DNA of 64,000 nt from SSC3 sp963769585 (GCA_963769585.1 CAVYMJ010000006.1:2170001-2234000); one strand, 5' to 3'; shown: positions 8,269 through 16,792, numbered from the stretch's first letter. A program made the numbers and translations. Notes: generated from the sequence alone by a model not told the origin.

Positions 8269-10122
8269 ATGTCGCGGACCCGGAACCGCTTGCGCCTGCT
8301 CGCCGTCAGCACCACCGTGGGCGTGCTCGTCCCACTGGCGGTCGCCCAACTGCCGGCCGCCGCCGAGAGCCGCCCCGACGGCCCGGCCAACCGCCCCGAC
8401 CGGCTAGCGAGAACCGAGGGCGGCCGCCCCGACATCGACAACCGCTTCAACCGCAGGGACTACCGGCCCTCGGCGACTCAGCGGCGTGCGGTCGCCGCGC
8501 TCGGTGAGGGTGCCCAGGCAAGCTGGTCCGACAGCGGGACGGCCCACTCGGTCTTCCGCCAGGACGGCACGCTGACCGGGCCGGCCACTGCTCCCGCCGA
8601 CACCATCGCCCGCGACTTCGTGGTGAGCCAACCCGCGCTCTTCGGACTCGCCGAAACCGAGGCGGCCGACCTTCGCCTGACGATGGCCGACCGCACTCCG
8701 GCGGCCACGTTCCTGCGCTACCAACAGACCGCCCAAGGCCGAGACGTCTTCGGCGCCACCTTGTTGGTCGTCGTCGACGCCGCGGGACGCGTGCTCATGG
8801 CCGGAGGCGCGCTCGTTCCGGACGCCACTGCTCCCGCGCCAGCCGTGTCCGCCGCCGACGCGGTTGCCGCGGCAGGCGCGGACCTGCGGCCGCGGGCTGA
8901 CCTCGACAAGGGCGAGCGACTCGCCAACGAGGGCAAGACCCGTCGCTTCGAGAACACCCTGGCCGTGCCCGACTACGACGGCACCCCGGTTACCGCGACC
9001 CTGGTCAACGTCGACACCGACGCGGGCGTGCGGGCCGCCTGGCAGGTCGACGCCGATGTCGCCAGCAATGCCGACTACACGGTGCTCGTCGATGCGGGCA
9101 CCGGCGAGATCCTGTTGCGCAACAACGGGGTGTCGAACGACGCCCACGGCACGGTCTTCCCCGGCGACGACCCCGAGGCGGGGGGACGCAGCCAGCAGGA
9201 TTTCCCGGCCCCGTGGGTGGACGCCGGAAGCGACACCACCAGCGGTAACAACACCAACACCTACCAGGACGCGGAAGGCGACAACGCGGCTGACGGGGAC
9301 GGCAGCGACCAACCGCACAACGCCGACCAGCACTTCGACTTCACCTGGGGCGACGCGTGGGGCAACGGGACCGGCGCCGAGACGGATCTGCCGCTGAGCG
9401 GCGCCGACCGCGACGCCGTGGTGACCCAGCTCTTCTACTACACGAACTGGTTCCACGACTACGCCTACGGCCTCGGGTTCACCGAGTCCGCCCGCAACTT
9501 CCAGAACGACAACTTCGGCAACGGCGGCTCCGACGGCGACGCCGTCGAGGCCGAGTCCGACGCCAACTTCACGGGGGAACAGTGCACCAATGACGATGGC
9601 GATGCGATCCGGTGCCTCAACAACGCCAACTTCACCACCAACGGCTCCGACGGCAACAAGCCCCGGATGCAGATGTACGTCGGCTCCGTAGGAGGCACGC
9701 GCTTCACCCAGCGCGCCAACAACCGGGACACCGTCATCCACGAGTACGCCCACGGCATCTCGGGTCGGATCATCTCCGACACCAACCTCTCCGGCGGTCT
9801 CCAGTCCGGGGCTCTTGGAGAGGGCTGGAGCGATGCGTTGGCCACCTCGATCAACAATGACCCGGTCTATGGCGAGTACAACAACGGCAACTACACCCGG
9901 GGCATCCGCAGCACGGCCTACGACACCAGCACCTACACCTACGCCGACCTGTGCAACATCGACAGCGACGGCTGCCAGGTGCACAGTGACGGCGAGATCT
10001 GGTCGACGATGATGTGGGCCAGTCGCGAGGCGCTGATCGATAAGTACGGCCAGAACGACGGGAAGGACCGGCACGAACGTCGGATCGTGACGCGGGATGA
10101 AGCTCACCCCCGACTCGCCTAG
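8269..10122 (+). CDS. M36 (fungalysin-type) metalloprotease, N-terminal and catalytic part, frameshifted
   Basis: A secreted zinc protease. GGAGGA precedes the ATG, followed by a signal peptide (residues 1 to about 33), an FTP/PepSY-like propeptide (about 40-280), and the M36 catalytic domain. The zinc site is H491-E-Y-A-H495, and the third ligand Glu lies about 30 residues later in LGEGWSDALA. After HSDGEIWSTMMWASRE the frame goes wrong near 10085-10096 and stops at 10122, while the family sequence continues in the +1 frame as GMKLTPDSPSFADARN. The two halves together make one protease with C-terminal PKD domains. This is either a recent frameshift mutation or a one-base sequencing error. 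Confidence 0.85.
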   Translation: MSRTRNRLRLLAVSTTVGVLVPLAVAQLPAAAESRPDGPANRPDRLARTEGGRPDIDNRFNRRDYRPSATQRRAVAALGEGAQASWSDSGTAHSVFRQDGTLTGPATAPADTIARDFVVSQPALFGLAETEAADLRLTMADRTPAATFLRYQQTAQGRDVFGATLLVVVDAAGRVLMAGGALVPDATAPAPAVSAADAVAAAGADLRPRADLDKGERLANEGKTRRFENTLAVPDYDGTPVTATLVNVDTDAGVRAAWQVDADVASNADYTVLVDAGTGEILLRNNGVSNDAHGTVFPGDDPEAGGRSQQDFPAPWVDAGSDTTSGNNTNTYQDAEGDNAADGDGSDQPHNADQHFDFTWGDAWGNGTGAETDLPLSGADRDAVVTQLFYYTNWFHDYAYGLGFTESARNFQNDNFGNGGSDGDAVEAESDANFTGEQCTNDDGDAIRCLNNANFTTNGSDGNKPRMQMYVGSVGGTRFTQRANNRDTVIHEYAHGISGRIISDTNLSGGLQSGALGEGWSDALATSINNDPVYGEYNNGNYTRGIRSTAYDTSTYTYADLCNIDSDGCQVHSDGEIWSTMMWASREALIDKYGQNDGKDRHERRIVTRDEAHPRLA

Positions 10123-11704
10123 CTTCGCCGATGCCCGCAACGGCTACCTGCTCGCCGACTTTGTGCTCGCGCCTACCGCGACGTTCTTGCGCGGCCAGAA
10201 CTACTGCCGCCTGTGGAAGGTCTTCGCCGACCACGATCTGGGCACCGACGCCGGACCGGACGGAGACAACGATTCGACCCCGACCGTTGGGAACGGCACC
10301 CCGGCGGACTGCTCGCCGAGCGCCGAGATTGCCCCCGTCGCCGACACTCCCGAGGGCACCGACATCGCGTTCGACTCCTCGGCCAGCACGACTGGAGGCG
10401 ACGCGGGCGACACCCTCAGCTACGCCTGGGACCTGGACAACGACGGCGCGTACGACGACTCCACGTCATCCAGCCCGGTCTGGGCCTACGGCGACAACGG
10501 CTCGCGCACGGTCGGTCTCCAGGTCACGAACAGCTCCGGCTACACCGACACCGCGTCGGTGACCTTCAACACCACGAACGTCAGCCCGAGCGTGACCATC
10601 GACCTGTCAGACCTTGCCGGGATGAAGGAGGGCGACACCCGCACCGTGTCCGCAACGTTCTTCGACCCGGGCTGGCTGGACACCTACACCGCGGGCATCG
10701 ACTTCGGCTCATCCGACGTCCCCGACGCCGCACCGGCGCCGTCGGTGACCCAGGGCGGGAAGACGCCTGGTGACACCGGTGGCTCGACACCCGACACCGG
10801 CTCGATCGAGGCAACGGTGACCTACGGCGACAACGGCACCTACACCGTCACCGCGACCGTGACCGACGACGACTCCGGCGCCCACAGCAGCAACGGCGAC
10901 GCCGTCGTGGCCAACGTGGCGCCGACTTCGGTCATCGACACCTCCGGTGAGCAGGTGTATGACGGCGTGTCTGCGTTCATCCTCAAGGCGGGCGAACCGC
11001 TCACCGTGCCGGCCTCGTCTCAGGACCCGGGCTCGGACGACCTGACCTTCACCTGGGACTGGGACGGACTCCTGAACGGCGAGACGCCGACCAGCCTGAC
11101 CGACCTGGTGAACCCGCCGGTGACAGATCCTGCCCTGAGCCCGACGGTGCAGCCCCGCGACGTCAGCCACGAGGCGACGCACTCGTATGCAGACGCCTGC
11201 CTGTACAACCTTGATGTGACGGTGGACGACGACGACGGTGGCTCCGCGACCGACAGTGCCGTGGTGCTGGTTACCGGCAACGCCACCAACTCCAAGGGTC
11301 ATGGCTGGTGGCTGAACCAGTACCGGAACAAGAGCCCGAACGACTTCACGCCCGCGCAGCTGCAGTGCTACCTGGATATCGCGAACTACCTGAGCCTGGT
11401 TTTCAGCGAGCGTACCCCCGCCTCCACGAGGGCTCAGGCCGCCAAGGTGCTCAACGCTCCAGCCAAGTCCCCGGCAGACGTGATCTTCGACCAGATGGCG
11501 CTGGGCGCCTGGCTGAACTTCGCCAACGGGTCGGTCAGGCTCGACTCGATGGTGGACACCGACGGCAACGGCGTGGTGGACGCGACCTTCGGTGGCGCGA
11601 TGTTGACCGCAGAGACCATCCGGGTGAGTCCCGCGTCCACCTCGGCGCAGATCAAGGCCCAGAAGGACATCGTGGAGAGGATCGCGTTGCAGAGCGCTCC
11701 GTAG
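10097..11704 (+). CDS. C-terminal part of the frameshifted M36 protease: end of catalytic domain, PKD-like domains and C-terminal tail
   Basis: The first roughly 45 residues are the end of the M36 catalytic domain (MKLTPDSPSFADARNGYLLA). They are followed by a PKD domain (about residues 75-155, with LSYAWDLDNDG and YGDNGSRTVGLQVT) and two further PKD-like repeats (about 160-265 and 270-385, the last with LTFTWDWDG). A distinct tail of about 145 residues begins GHGWWLNQYRNKS. No start or RBS suits independent expression and the frame is closed by TGA at 10088, so this is not a separate gene. PKD repeats usually bind substrate or the cell surface; the tail is not recognised. Confidence 0.75.
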   Translation: MKLTPDSPSFADARNGYLLADFVLAPTATFLRGQNYCRLWKVFADHDLGTDAGPDGDNDSTPTVGNGTPADCSPSAEIAPVADTPEGTDIAFDSSASTTGGDAGDTLSYAWDLDNDGAYDDSTSSSPVWAYGDNGSRTVGLQVTNSSGYTDTASVTFNTTNVSPSVTIDLSDLAGMKEGDTRTVSATFFDPGWLDTYTAGIDFGSSDVPDAAPAPSVTQGGKTPGDTGGSTPDTGSIEATVTYGDNGTYTVTATVTDDDSGAHSSNGDAVVANVAPTSVIDTSGEQVYDGVSAFILKAGEPLTVPASSQDPGSDDLTFTWDWDGLLNGETPTSLTDLVNPPVTDPALSPTVQPRDVSHEATHSYADACLYNLDVTVDDDDGGSATDSAVVLVTGNATNSKGHGWWLNQYRNKSPNDFTPAQLQCYLDIANYLSLVFSERTPASTRAQAAKVLNAPAKSPADVIFDQMALGAWLNFANGSVRLDSMVDTDGNGVVDATFGGAMLTAETIRVSPASTSAQIKAQKDIVERIALQSAP

Positions 11705-11719
11705 CAGCGACGACCGGCG

Positions 11720-12163
11720 TCAGCGGGTCACCGAGAAGTCGACCGCCCAGACGCCGTCCGGAGCCGCGCAGGGCGGGGTCGCCCCGCGACAGATCGGGCT
11801 CCCCGTGAGTTGCACCTGGGCAGTGCCAGCCTCAACGGCGGTCACGTCCCAGGTGCGCGCTTCGGTCGCGGCGTCGGAGACCTGCTCGATCACCGTCACG
11901 GCTGTCCCCGTGACCACCGGCTCCGACCAGGCCATGATGCCCTGGCCGAGCATGATGGTGGCCATGCCACCGCTGGGCAGGTGGATCGTACGTCCGCTGT
12001 CTGCGTCCCTGAGCAGGACGACGCCACTGGATGAGGTGCCCGCCGGTGTCCCCATCTGGGTGGGACTCGACGAGGGGCCAGGCGCCGAACGCCTGTCGGT
12101 GGCTTCCCCGCAGGCAGCCAGGACCACTACCAGGCTGAGCGCGCCCATCGCGGAGAACCTCAT
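11720..12163 (-). CDS. Small lipoprotein with a possible chagasin-like (I42) fold
   Basis: A 147-residue protein with a signal peptide ending in lipobox LAAC (Cys18), then a Ser/Pro-rich linker and a beta-rich domain of about 100 residues. The pattern GRTIHLPSGGMATIML, then WSEP, then AGTAQVQL and ending WAVDFSVT loosely resembles chagasin-type protease inhibitors, but the NPTTGY loop is not seen. Two cysteines (CRGATPPC) may form a disulfide. It is convergent with the M36 protease gene, 15 bases apart. The fold is a guess; secretion as a lipoprotein is well supported. Confidence 0.7.
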   Translation of the reverse strand: MRFSAMGALSLVVVLAACGEATDRRSAPGPSSSPTQMGTPAGTSSSGVVLLRDADSGRTIHLPSGGMATIMLGQGIMAWSEPVVTGTAVTVIEQVSDAATEARTWDVTAVEAGTAQVQLTGSPICRGATPPCAAPDGVWAVDFSVTR

Positions 12164-12192
12164 GGCACCCAGTGTGCCCGTTCCTCAGACCG

Positions 12193-12795
12193 CTAGTGGC
12201 TCTGGCTCAGGGCGTCCCTGGCCAGGGCGCGGGCTGACCAGAGCATCGACTCTGCTGCCTCGTCGCGGCTGAGCCCGGCCACATCGACCAACCAGACGAA
12301 CGCTTCGATCCCGACGGCGCTGCGCACCGCGACGGCGAGCCGACGGACGCCGGCCGGGGTAAGCAGGCGCGATGCCGGAGCGAGCGCGTCCTCGAACCAC
12401 CCGATCGCCCGGCCCTGCCGCAGCGGCAGCTGGTCGGGAGTGGTGGAAGGCTCCAGCGACAGCCGAAGCATGGTCCGCTGCGCCTGCTCTCTCTCGCGGA
12501 GCATGGCGATGAAGCCGCTGACGACGGCCATCAGGCGGGTTTCCGGGTCGTCGCCGACGTCCTCGGTCAGGAGGCTGGTGAGCTCCACCTCTGGGTGAGC
12601 CGCTGCGAGGAGGTCGCGTTGGCTGCGGAAGTAGCGGTAGGCCGTGGTTCGAGAGATCGAGGCTGCCGCCGCGGCCTCCTCGACCGTCGGCGGGTTGCCT
12701 CCCTGGGTGATCAGCCTCCTGGCGGCGGTGACCAGCTCGTTGCGGGTGCGCAGCTTCTGCTGTACGCGACCCGACCCCTCGTACGCGGTTGACAT
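12193..12795 (-). CDS. TetR-family transcriptional regulator
   Basis: A 200-residue protein starting MSTAYEG. The helix-turn-helix is LVTAARRLITQGGNPPTVEE, then ASISRTTAYRYFRSQRDLL. The rest is a helical ligand/dimer domain. It is divergent from a cupin gene. A near-perfect palindrome in between overlaps the cupin's ribosome binding site, so this regulator very probably represses the cupin gene and perhaps itself. Confidence 0.85.
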   Translation of the reverse strand: MSTAYEGSGRVQQKLRTRNELVTAARRLITQGGNPPTVEEAAAAASISRTTAYRYFRSQRDLLAAAHPEVELTSLLTEDVGDDPETRLMAVVSGFIAMLREREQAQRTMLRLSLEPSTTPDQLPLRQGRAIGWFEDALAPASRLLTPAGVRRLAVAVRSAVGIEAFVWLVDVAGLSRDEAAESMLWSARALARDALSQSH

Positions 12796-12817
12796 GATCC
12801 TCACGGTACCGTAGTTT

Positions 12818-12843
12818 CTTTATGGGACTCAAGTCCCATAAAG
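12818..12843. promoter_or_regulatory. TetR operator: 12-bp perfect inverted repeat
   Basis: The arms CTTTATGGGACT and AGTCCCATAAAG are perfectly complementary around a 2-bp spacer (CA). The right arm runs into the AGGAG of the cupin gene. It lies between the divergent TetR and cupin genes. Size and symmetry match a TetR-dimer site. Confidence 0.8.
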
Positions 12844-12857
12844 GAGAGGTGGACGAG

Positions 12858-13334
12858 ATGAAGACCCTTGCGGTGACGGTTCGGGATGGCGGCCAGGGTG
12901 AGCAGAGATGGTTCTGCGGGGGTGGGCTGCACACCTGGAAGGCGACGTCGGACGAGACCGGCGGGGCATTCCTGCTGTTCGAGTTCGTGGGAGAGAAGGG
13001 CAAGGTCACCCCGGTGCACCAGCACCCTGCCAGCGACGAGACGTTCTACATCCTCGACGGCGAGATCCTGCTCGACCTCGACGGCGAGCGCCGCTCCCTG
13101 TCCACGGGAGGCGTCGTGGTCATCCCCCGCGGAGCACCGCACGCCTTCATGGTGGTGTCGGAGACGACCCGCATGCTGACCATCCAGACGCCCGGCGTCG
13201 ACGAGGCGTTCTACCGCCTCGCCAGTGAGCCCGCGCCCGAGGGCAGCACCGCGATCCCCGTCGACTTCGATCGGATCCGGGCGGCTGCCGAGCAGACCGG
13301 CGCGATCGAGATCCTTGGCCCGCCGCCGTTCTGA
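12858..13334 (+). CDS. Cupin-domain protein
   Basis: A 158-residue single-domain cupin. The metal-binding motif is seen as HQHPASDETFYILDGE (His, His and Glu ligands), and the second motif as PRGAPHAFMV (His). LHTWKATSDETGGAFLLFE at the start resembles quercetin dioxygenase-like cupins. GGAGAGG lies before the chosen ATG; an upstream in-frame ATG at 12822 lies inside the operator and lacks an RBS. Regulation by the divergent TetR protein is likely. The reaction is unknown: it could be a dioxygenase, isomerase or binding protein. Confidence 0.82.
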   Translation: MKTLAVTVRDGGQGEQRWFCGGGLHTWKATSDETGGAFLLFEFVGEKGKVTPVHQHPASDETFYILDGEILLDLDGERRSLSTGGVVVIPRGAPHAFMVVSETTRMLTIQTPGVDEAFYRLASEPAPEGSTAIPVDFDRIRAAAEQTGAIEILGPPPF

Positions 13335-13368
13335 GGCCGGGTAGGGCGCGGTAGGAGCCCGGGCAACC

Positions 13369-14571
13369 TCAAAGGTTGCCGCGCAGCTCCTGCTCGCGCT
13401 CGATCGCCTCGAAGAGCGCCTTGAAGTTGCCCTTGCCGAAGCCGAGCGAGCCGTGCCGCTCGATGAACTCGTAGAAGACCGTCGGCCGGTCGCCCATGGG
13501 CTTGGTGAAGATCTGGAGCAGGTAGCCGTCCTCGTCCCGGTCGACGAGGATCTTGCGCTTCTTCAGCTCCTCGATGGGGACGCGCACTTTGCCGATGCGC
13601 TCACGAAGCTCAGGGTCCTCGTAGTACGAGTCGGGGGTGTCGAGGAACTCGATGCCGTTCTCGCGCAGGATGTCGACAGTGCGCAGGATGTCGCCGGTCG
13701 CCAGCGCGATGTGCTGACATCCTGCGCCGTCGTAGAACTCCAGGTACTCGTCGATCTGCGACTTCCGCTTGGCCACGGCAGGCTCGTTGAGCGGGAACTT
13801 CACCCGGTGGTTGCCGCTGGCGACGACCTTCGACATCAGCGCGGAGTAGTCCGTCGCGATGTCGTCCCCGATGAACTCGGCCATGTTGGTGAACCCCATG
13901 ACCTTGTTGTAGAACTCGACCCACTCGTCCATCCGGCCGAGCTCGACGTTGCCGACACAGTGGTCGACCGCCTGGAAGAGCCGCTTGGGGTGGCCCTCCC
14001 TGCGGGTCACCGTGGTGGCTCGCGCCTCGTAGCCGGGCAGGTACGGACCGTCGTACCTGCTGCGGTCGACCAGGGTGTGCCGGGTCTCGCCGTACGTCGC
14101 GATGGCGGCCATGCGGACGACGCCGTGCTCGTCGGTGACGTCGTGCGGCTCGTCGAGAATGACCGCTCCGACGGACCGGGCGTGCTCGATGCACTTGTCC
14201 ACGTCAGGCACCTCCAAGGCGAGGTCGACGACCCCGTCACCATGCCGGCGGTGGTGGTCGGCGATCGGGCTGTCGGGGGTCACCGCCCCGGTGAAGACGA
14301 ACCGGGCCGAGCCGCTCCGCAGCACGTACGACTTCGACTCCCGGAACCCGTTCTCAGGCCCGCGGTACGCCTCGAGGTCCATGCCGAGCGCGAGCTGGTA
14401 GAACGTCGCGGTCTGCGTCGCGTTGCCGACCACGAAGCAGACAGCATCCATCGCGGTTACCGGGAAGGGGTCGTTCGTGGCGTCGTACTCGACCAGTCCG
14501 ACCAGCTGCTTGAGCTGCTCCAGGGTCAGGTCGGCCTTCAACTCGTCGGGGGTCAGCTGCTGCGCGGTCAT
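13369..14571 (-). CDS. hppD: 4-hydroxyphenylpyruvate dioxygenase
   Basis: A 400-residue non-haem iron enzyme that converts 4-hydroxyphenylpyruvate to homogentisate in tyrosine breakdown. It has two vicinal-oxygen-chelate halves. Iron ligands are visible as His in DHCVGNV, His in CQHIALATGD and Glu in VFYEFIERHG. Other hallmarks are FPLNEPA (substrate pocket) and GFGKGNFKALFEAIE (C-terminal lid). The start MTAQQLTPDE is chosen because the upstream 12 codons lack family similarity. It is divergent from an Lrp-type regulator, which in many actinobacteria flanks hppD and probably controls it. Confidence 0.96.
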   Translation of the reverse strand: MTAQQLTPDELKADLTLEQLKQLVGLVEYDATNDPFPVTAMDAVCFVVGNATQTATFYQLALGMDLEAYRGPENGFRESKSYVLRSGSARFVFTGAVTPDSPIADHHRRHGDGVVDLALEVPDVDKCIEHARSVGAVILDEPHDVTDEHGVVRMAAIATYGETRHTLVDRSRYDGPYLPGYEARATTVTRREGHPKRLFQAVDHCVGNVELGRMDEWVEFYNKVMGFTNMAEFIGDDIATDYSALMSKVVASGNHRVKFPLNEPAVAKRKSQIDEYLEFYDGAGCQHIALATGDILRTVDILRENGIEFLDTPDSYYEDPELRERIGKVRVPIEELKKRKILVDRDEDGYLLQIFTKPMGDRPTVFYEFIERHGSLGFGKGNFKALFEAIEREQELRGNL

Positions 14572-14599
14572 GACCCGACTCTCGCTTGAGGGGAGCAAC

Positions 14600-14631
14600 C
14601 TGTGCAACAGTACGATGTGAGGCTATACAAC
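14600..14631. promoter_or_regulatory. Putative regulator-binding region between hppD and the Lrp gene
   Basis: CTGTGCAAC and CTATACAAC form a direct repeat spaced 23 bp apart, about two helical turns. Repeats on one face of the helix suit Lrp/AsnC octamers. The second copy contains GGCTATACAA, which recurs upstream of the IclR gene at 16828. Reading towards hppD, the same bases give TTGTATAG, so a promoter role is also possible. Confidence 0.35.
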
Positions 14632-14653
14632 TTGACTACTGATTGAGGGTCCA

Positions 14654-15118
14654 ATGGACGATCTTGACGCCACATTGATCCGTCTGTTCGCCGACGAGCC
14701 TCGCGTGGGCGTCCTGGAGGCCTCCCGGCGGCTCGGCGTGGCCCGCGGGACGGTGCAGGCAAGGCTGGACAAGCTGAGCGGCTCCGGCGTGATCCGGGAC
14801 TGGGGACCCACCCTTTCCCCCGAGGCGTTGGGCTACCCGGTCACCGCGTTCCTGACCCTGGAGATCCGGCAGGGGTCCGGACACGACGTGGTGGCGGCGT
14901 ACCTGGGCGGCATCCCCGAGGTCCTCGAGGCCTTCACGATCACCGGAGCCGGCGACATGTGGGCCCGTCTGGTCGCCCGGTCCAATGCCGACCTTCAGCG
15001 CGTCATCGACCGCGTGGTGTCCTTCGAGGGCATCGTGCGCTCGTCGACGGTGATCGCACTCGCGACCCAGATCCCCTACCGCGTGCTGCCCCTGATGGAG
15101 GCTTCGCAGGTCAGCTGA
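14654..15118 (+). CDS. Lrp/AsnC-family transcriptional regulator
   Basis: A 154-residue protein. The N-terminal winged HTH reads LDATLIRLFADEPRVGVLEASRRLGV, then RGTVQARLDKL. The C-terminal RAM/ACT-like ligand domain includes TITGAGDMWARLVARSNADL. GAGGG precedes the ATG. It is divergent from hppD and probably senses an aromatic amino acid or keto acid to adjust hppD. Its 3' end overlaps the convergent thioesterase gene by eight bases. Confidence 0.88.
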   Translation: MDDLDATLIRLFADEPRVGVLEASRRLGVARGTVQARLDKLSGSGVIRDWGPTLSPEALGYPVTAFLTLEIRQGSGHDVVAAYLGGIPEVLEAFTITGAGDMWARLVARSNADLQRVIDRVVSFEGIVRSSTVIALATQIPYRVLPLMEASQVS

Positions 15119-15620
15119 AGATCATGCAGCTCGAGGTGGCATGCGCCAGCAGCCTGCCGCGCTCGTCGAAGAGCTGAGCCTCGGCAAGCGCCGTACGGCG
15201 TCCGCGCTGGAGAACCCGACCCTCGCAGCGCAGCATCCCCGACTCGGTCGTGACGGCGCGCAGGAACTTCACCGTCAGGTCCAACGAGGTGTACGCCTCG
15301 CCGACGGCCAACGTGGAGTGCACCGAGCAGCCTGCCGCAGTGTCGAGCATCGCCGAGATGACACCGCCGTGGACCACCCCGAGCGGGTTGTAGTGGAACT
15401 CCTGGGCACGCATCTCCACGACCACCCGTCCCAGCTCGGGACGGAAGTCGGAGAAGTCGAGGGTGTCCATGATCGGGGGCCGGGCCGCAGTTCCCTCGAC
15501 CATCGCCTGGAGCTGCCCCAGGCCGTCGAGCTGAGCCAGGCGAGACATGTCCTCCTGGCCGGGACGGATCCACTTGACGATTCGCGACTCGGTGGCGAAC
15601 TCGGGTTGGGTCTGGGTCAT
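15111..15620 (-). CDS. PaaI-type hotdog-fold acyl-CoA thioesterase
   Basis: A 169-residue protein. The hotdog motif FHYNPLGVVHGGVISAMLDTAAG contains the conserved HGG and Asp found in PaaI/4HBT thioesterases, which hydrolyse aryl- or acyl-CoA. It is followed by TSLDLTVKFLRAV and GRVLQRGRRTALAEAQLFD, the typical later strands. The ATG lies 49 bases from the divergent HxlR gene with an inverted repeat in between, so that regulator may control it. Confidence 0.85.
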   Translation of the reverse strand: MTQTQPEFATESRIVKWIRPGQEDMSRLAQLDGLGQLQAMVEGTAARPPIMDTLDFSDFRPELGRVVVEMRAQEFHYNPLGVVHGGVISAMLDTAAGCSVHSTLAVGEAYTSLDLTVKFLRAVTTESGMLRCEGRVLQRGRRTALAEAQLFDERGRLLAHATSSCMIFS

Positions 15621-15648
15621 GAACCGAGCGTGCCTTGGGTTGCTGAGT

Positions 15649-15675
15649 CTGTCAACAGGACTTAGCCTGTGACAG
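15649..15675. promoter_or_regulatory. Putative HxlR operator
   Basis: CTGTCAACAGG and CCTGTGACAG form an inverted repeat broken by one inserted base, with a 6-bp spacer. It lies between the divergent thioesterase and HxlR genes and covers the HxlR start codon, so it would suit autorepression. Confidence 0.45.
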
Positions 15676-16160
15676 TGACCACAGGCACCCCTACCGCCCT
15701 GGCCTACTCGGCCGACAACTGCACCGTTGGCCGGTCCATGGCCGTGCTCGGCGAGCGATGGACCTTCGTGGTGATCCGCGAGGTCTTCAACGGCATTCGC
15801 CGCTTCGAGGACATGCGCGTCCGGACCGCCATCCCCCGCCAGGTGCTGACCGACCGGCTCGCCCTCCTGGTCCAGCACGACATCCTGCGCAAGGCGCCGT
15901 ACCGGTTGGACGGCCAGCGCGAGCGTCACGAGTACCGCCTGACCGAGAAGGGCCTGAGCCTCTACCCGGTCCTGGTGGCCATCGCCGACTGGGGCAACCG
16001 CTATCTCGCCGACCCCGAGGGGCCGCCGGTCGAGTTCGCGCACCGCGACTGCGGCGCGCAGGTCCAGGTCGTCCTGGAGTGCGACCGCGGGCACCGCGTC
16101 GAGCGCCCCCGTGACGTCCGGGTGCAGCCGGGCCCAGGGGCACGCCTGCGAGCGGGCTAG
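15669..16160 (+). CDS. HxlR-family transcriptional regulator
   Basis: A 163-residue winged-helix protein. YSADNCTVGRSMAVLGERWTFVVIREVFNGIRRFEDM is the HxlR signature, with its Cys, and IPRQVLTDRLALLVQHDILRK is the recognition region. It starts at GTG 15669 or GTG 15675; no clear RBS is visible, so it may be leaderless. A CxxxC-like C-terminal segment (HRDCGAQ, then LECDRGH) is common in longer members. It is divergent from the thioesterase and overlaps the convergent IclR gene by four bases. Confidence 0.87.
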   Translation: MTVTTGTPTALAYSADNCTVGRSMAVLGERWTFVVIREVFNGIRRFEDMRVRTAIPRQVLTDRLALLVQHDILRKAPYRLDGQRERHEYRLTEKGLSLYPVLVAIADWGNRYLADPEGPPVEFAHRDCGAQVQVVLECDRGHRVERPRDVRVQPGPGARLRAG

Positions 16161-16792
16161 GACAGCCGCCGGGCGACCTCGGCGGCAGCCTCAACCACCC
16201 GCGGCGCGACCAGCCCGGTGTCCAGCTCGCCCAGGGTGACGATGCCGACCGAGGCCTCCAGCCCCTCGACGCCGAGCACGGGTGCGGCCAGGCCCTTGGC
16301 ACCGGTCTGCAGCTCACCCTCGGTCTGGGCGAAGCGTGCGGTGCCGCCGTCCCGCCCGAGCAGAATGGCCTTCCCTGCGGCGCCGACCTCGAGCGGATGC
16401 CGGGCACCGACCCGGTAGGCGACGTGGAAGTCGGTCCAGGTGGGCTCGACGACCGCAATCGCCAACGCCTCCGCACCGTCGGCGACCGTCAGGTACGACG
16501 TAGCACCGAGATCCTCGGCGAGGTCACGGAGCACCGGGCTGGCGAGATCGCGCAGGACCGGCTGCAGCCCCCGGGCCAGAGCCAGTACGCCGTGCCCGAC
16601 GTGCAGCCGGCCGCCCGCGTCACGCCGAGCGAGGCCATGCTGTTCCAGCGTGGTGATCAGCCGGTAGACCACGGTCCGGTTCACCTGGACCTGCGCGGCA
16701 AGCTCGGTCACCGTCAGTCCGTGGGGCGTGGAGGCGAGCACCCCGAGCACGCGCAGTCCCCGATCCAAGGTCTGCGACGTCTCGGCTGCCAT
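16157..16792 (-). CDS. IclR-family transcriptional regulator
   Basis: A 211-residue protein, slightly short for the family. The N-terminal HTH is SQTLDRGLRVLGVLASTPHG, then LAAQVQVNRTVVYRLITTLEQHG. The IclR effector domain is seen as VGARHPLEVGAAGKAIL and, near the end, GVEGLEASVGIVTLGELD. IclR regulators often govern aromatic catabolism including the homogentisate pathway, and hppD is 1.6 kb away. Its upstream region shares GGCTATACAA with the hppD upstream region. Its target is inferred, not shown. Confidence 0.87.
   Translation of the reverse strand: MAAETSQTLDRGLRVLGVLASTPHGLTVTELAAQVQVNRTVVYRLITTLEQHGLARRDAGGRLHVGHGVLALARGLQPVLRDLASPVLRDLAEDLGATSYLTVADGAEALAIAVVEPTWTDFHVAYRVGARHPLEVGAAGKAILLGRDGGTARFAQTEGELQTGAKGLAAPVLGVEGLEASVGIVTLGELDTGLVAPRVVEAAAEVARRLS

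Noticed and set aside
8404..10140. A long open frame (578 codons) on the minus strand
   Set aside because: It is antisense to the M36 protease; its composition is Val/Gly/Arg-rich with no domain, as expected from third-position GC bias.
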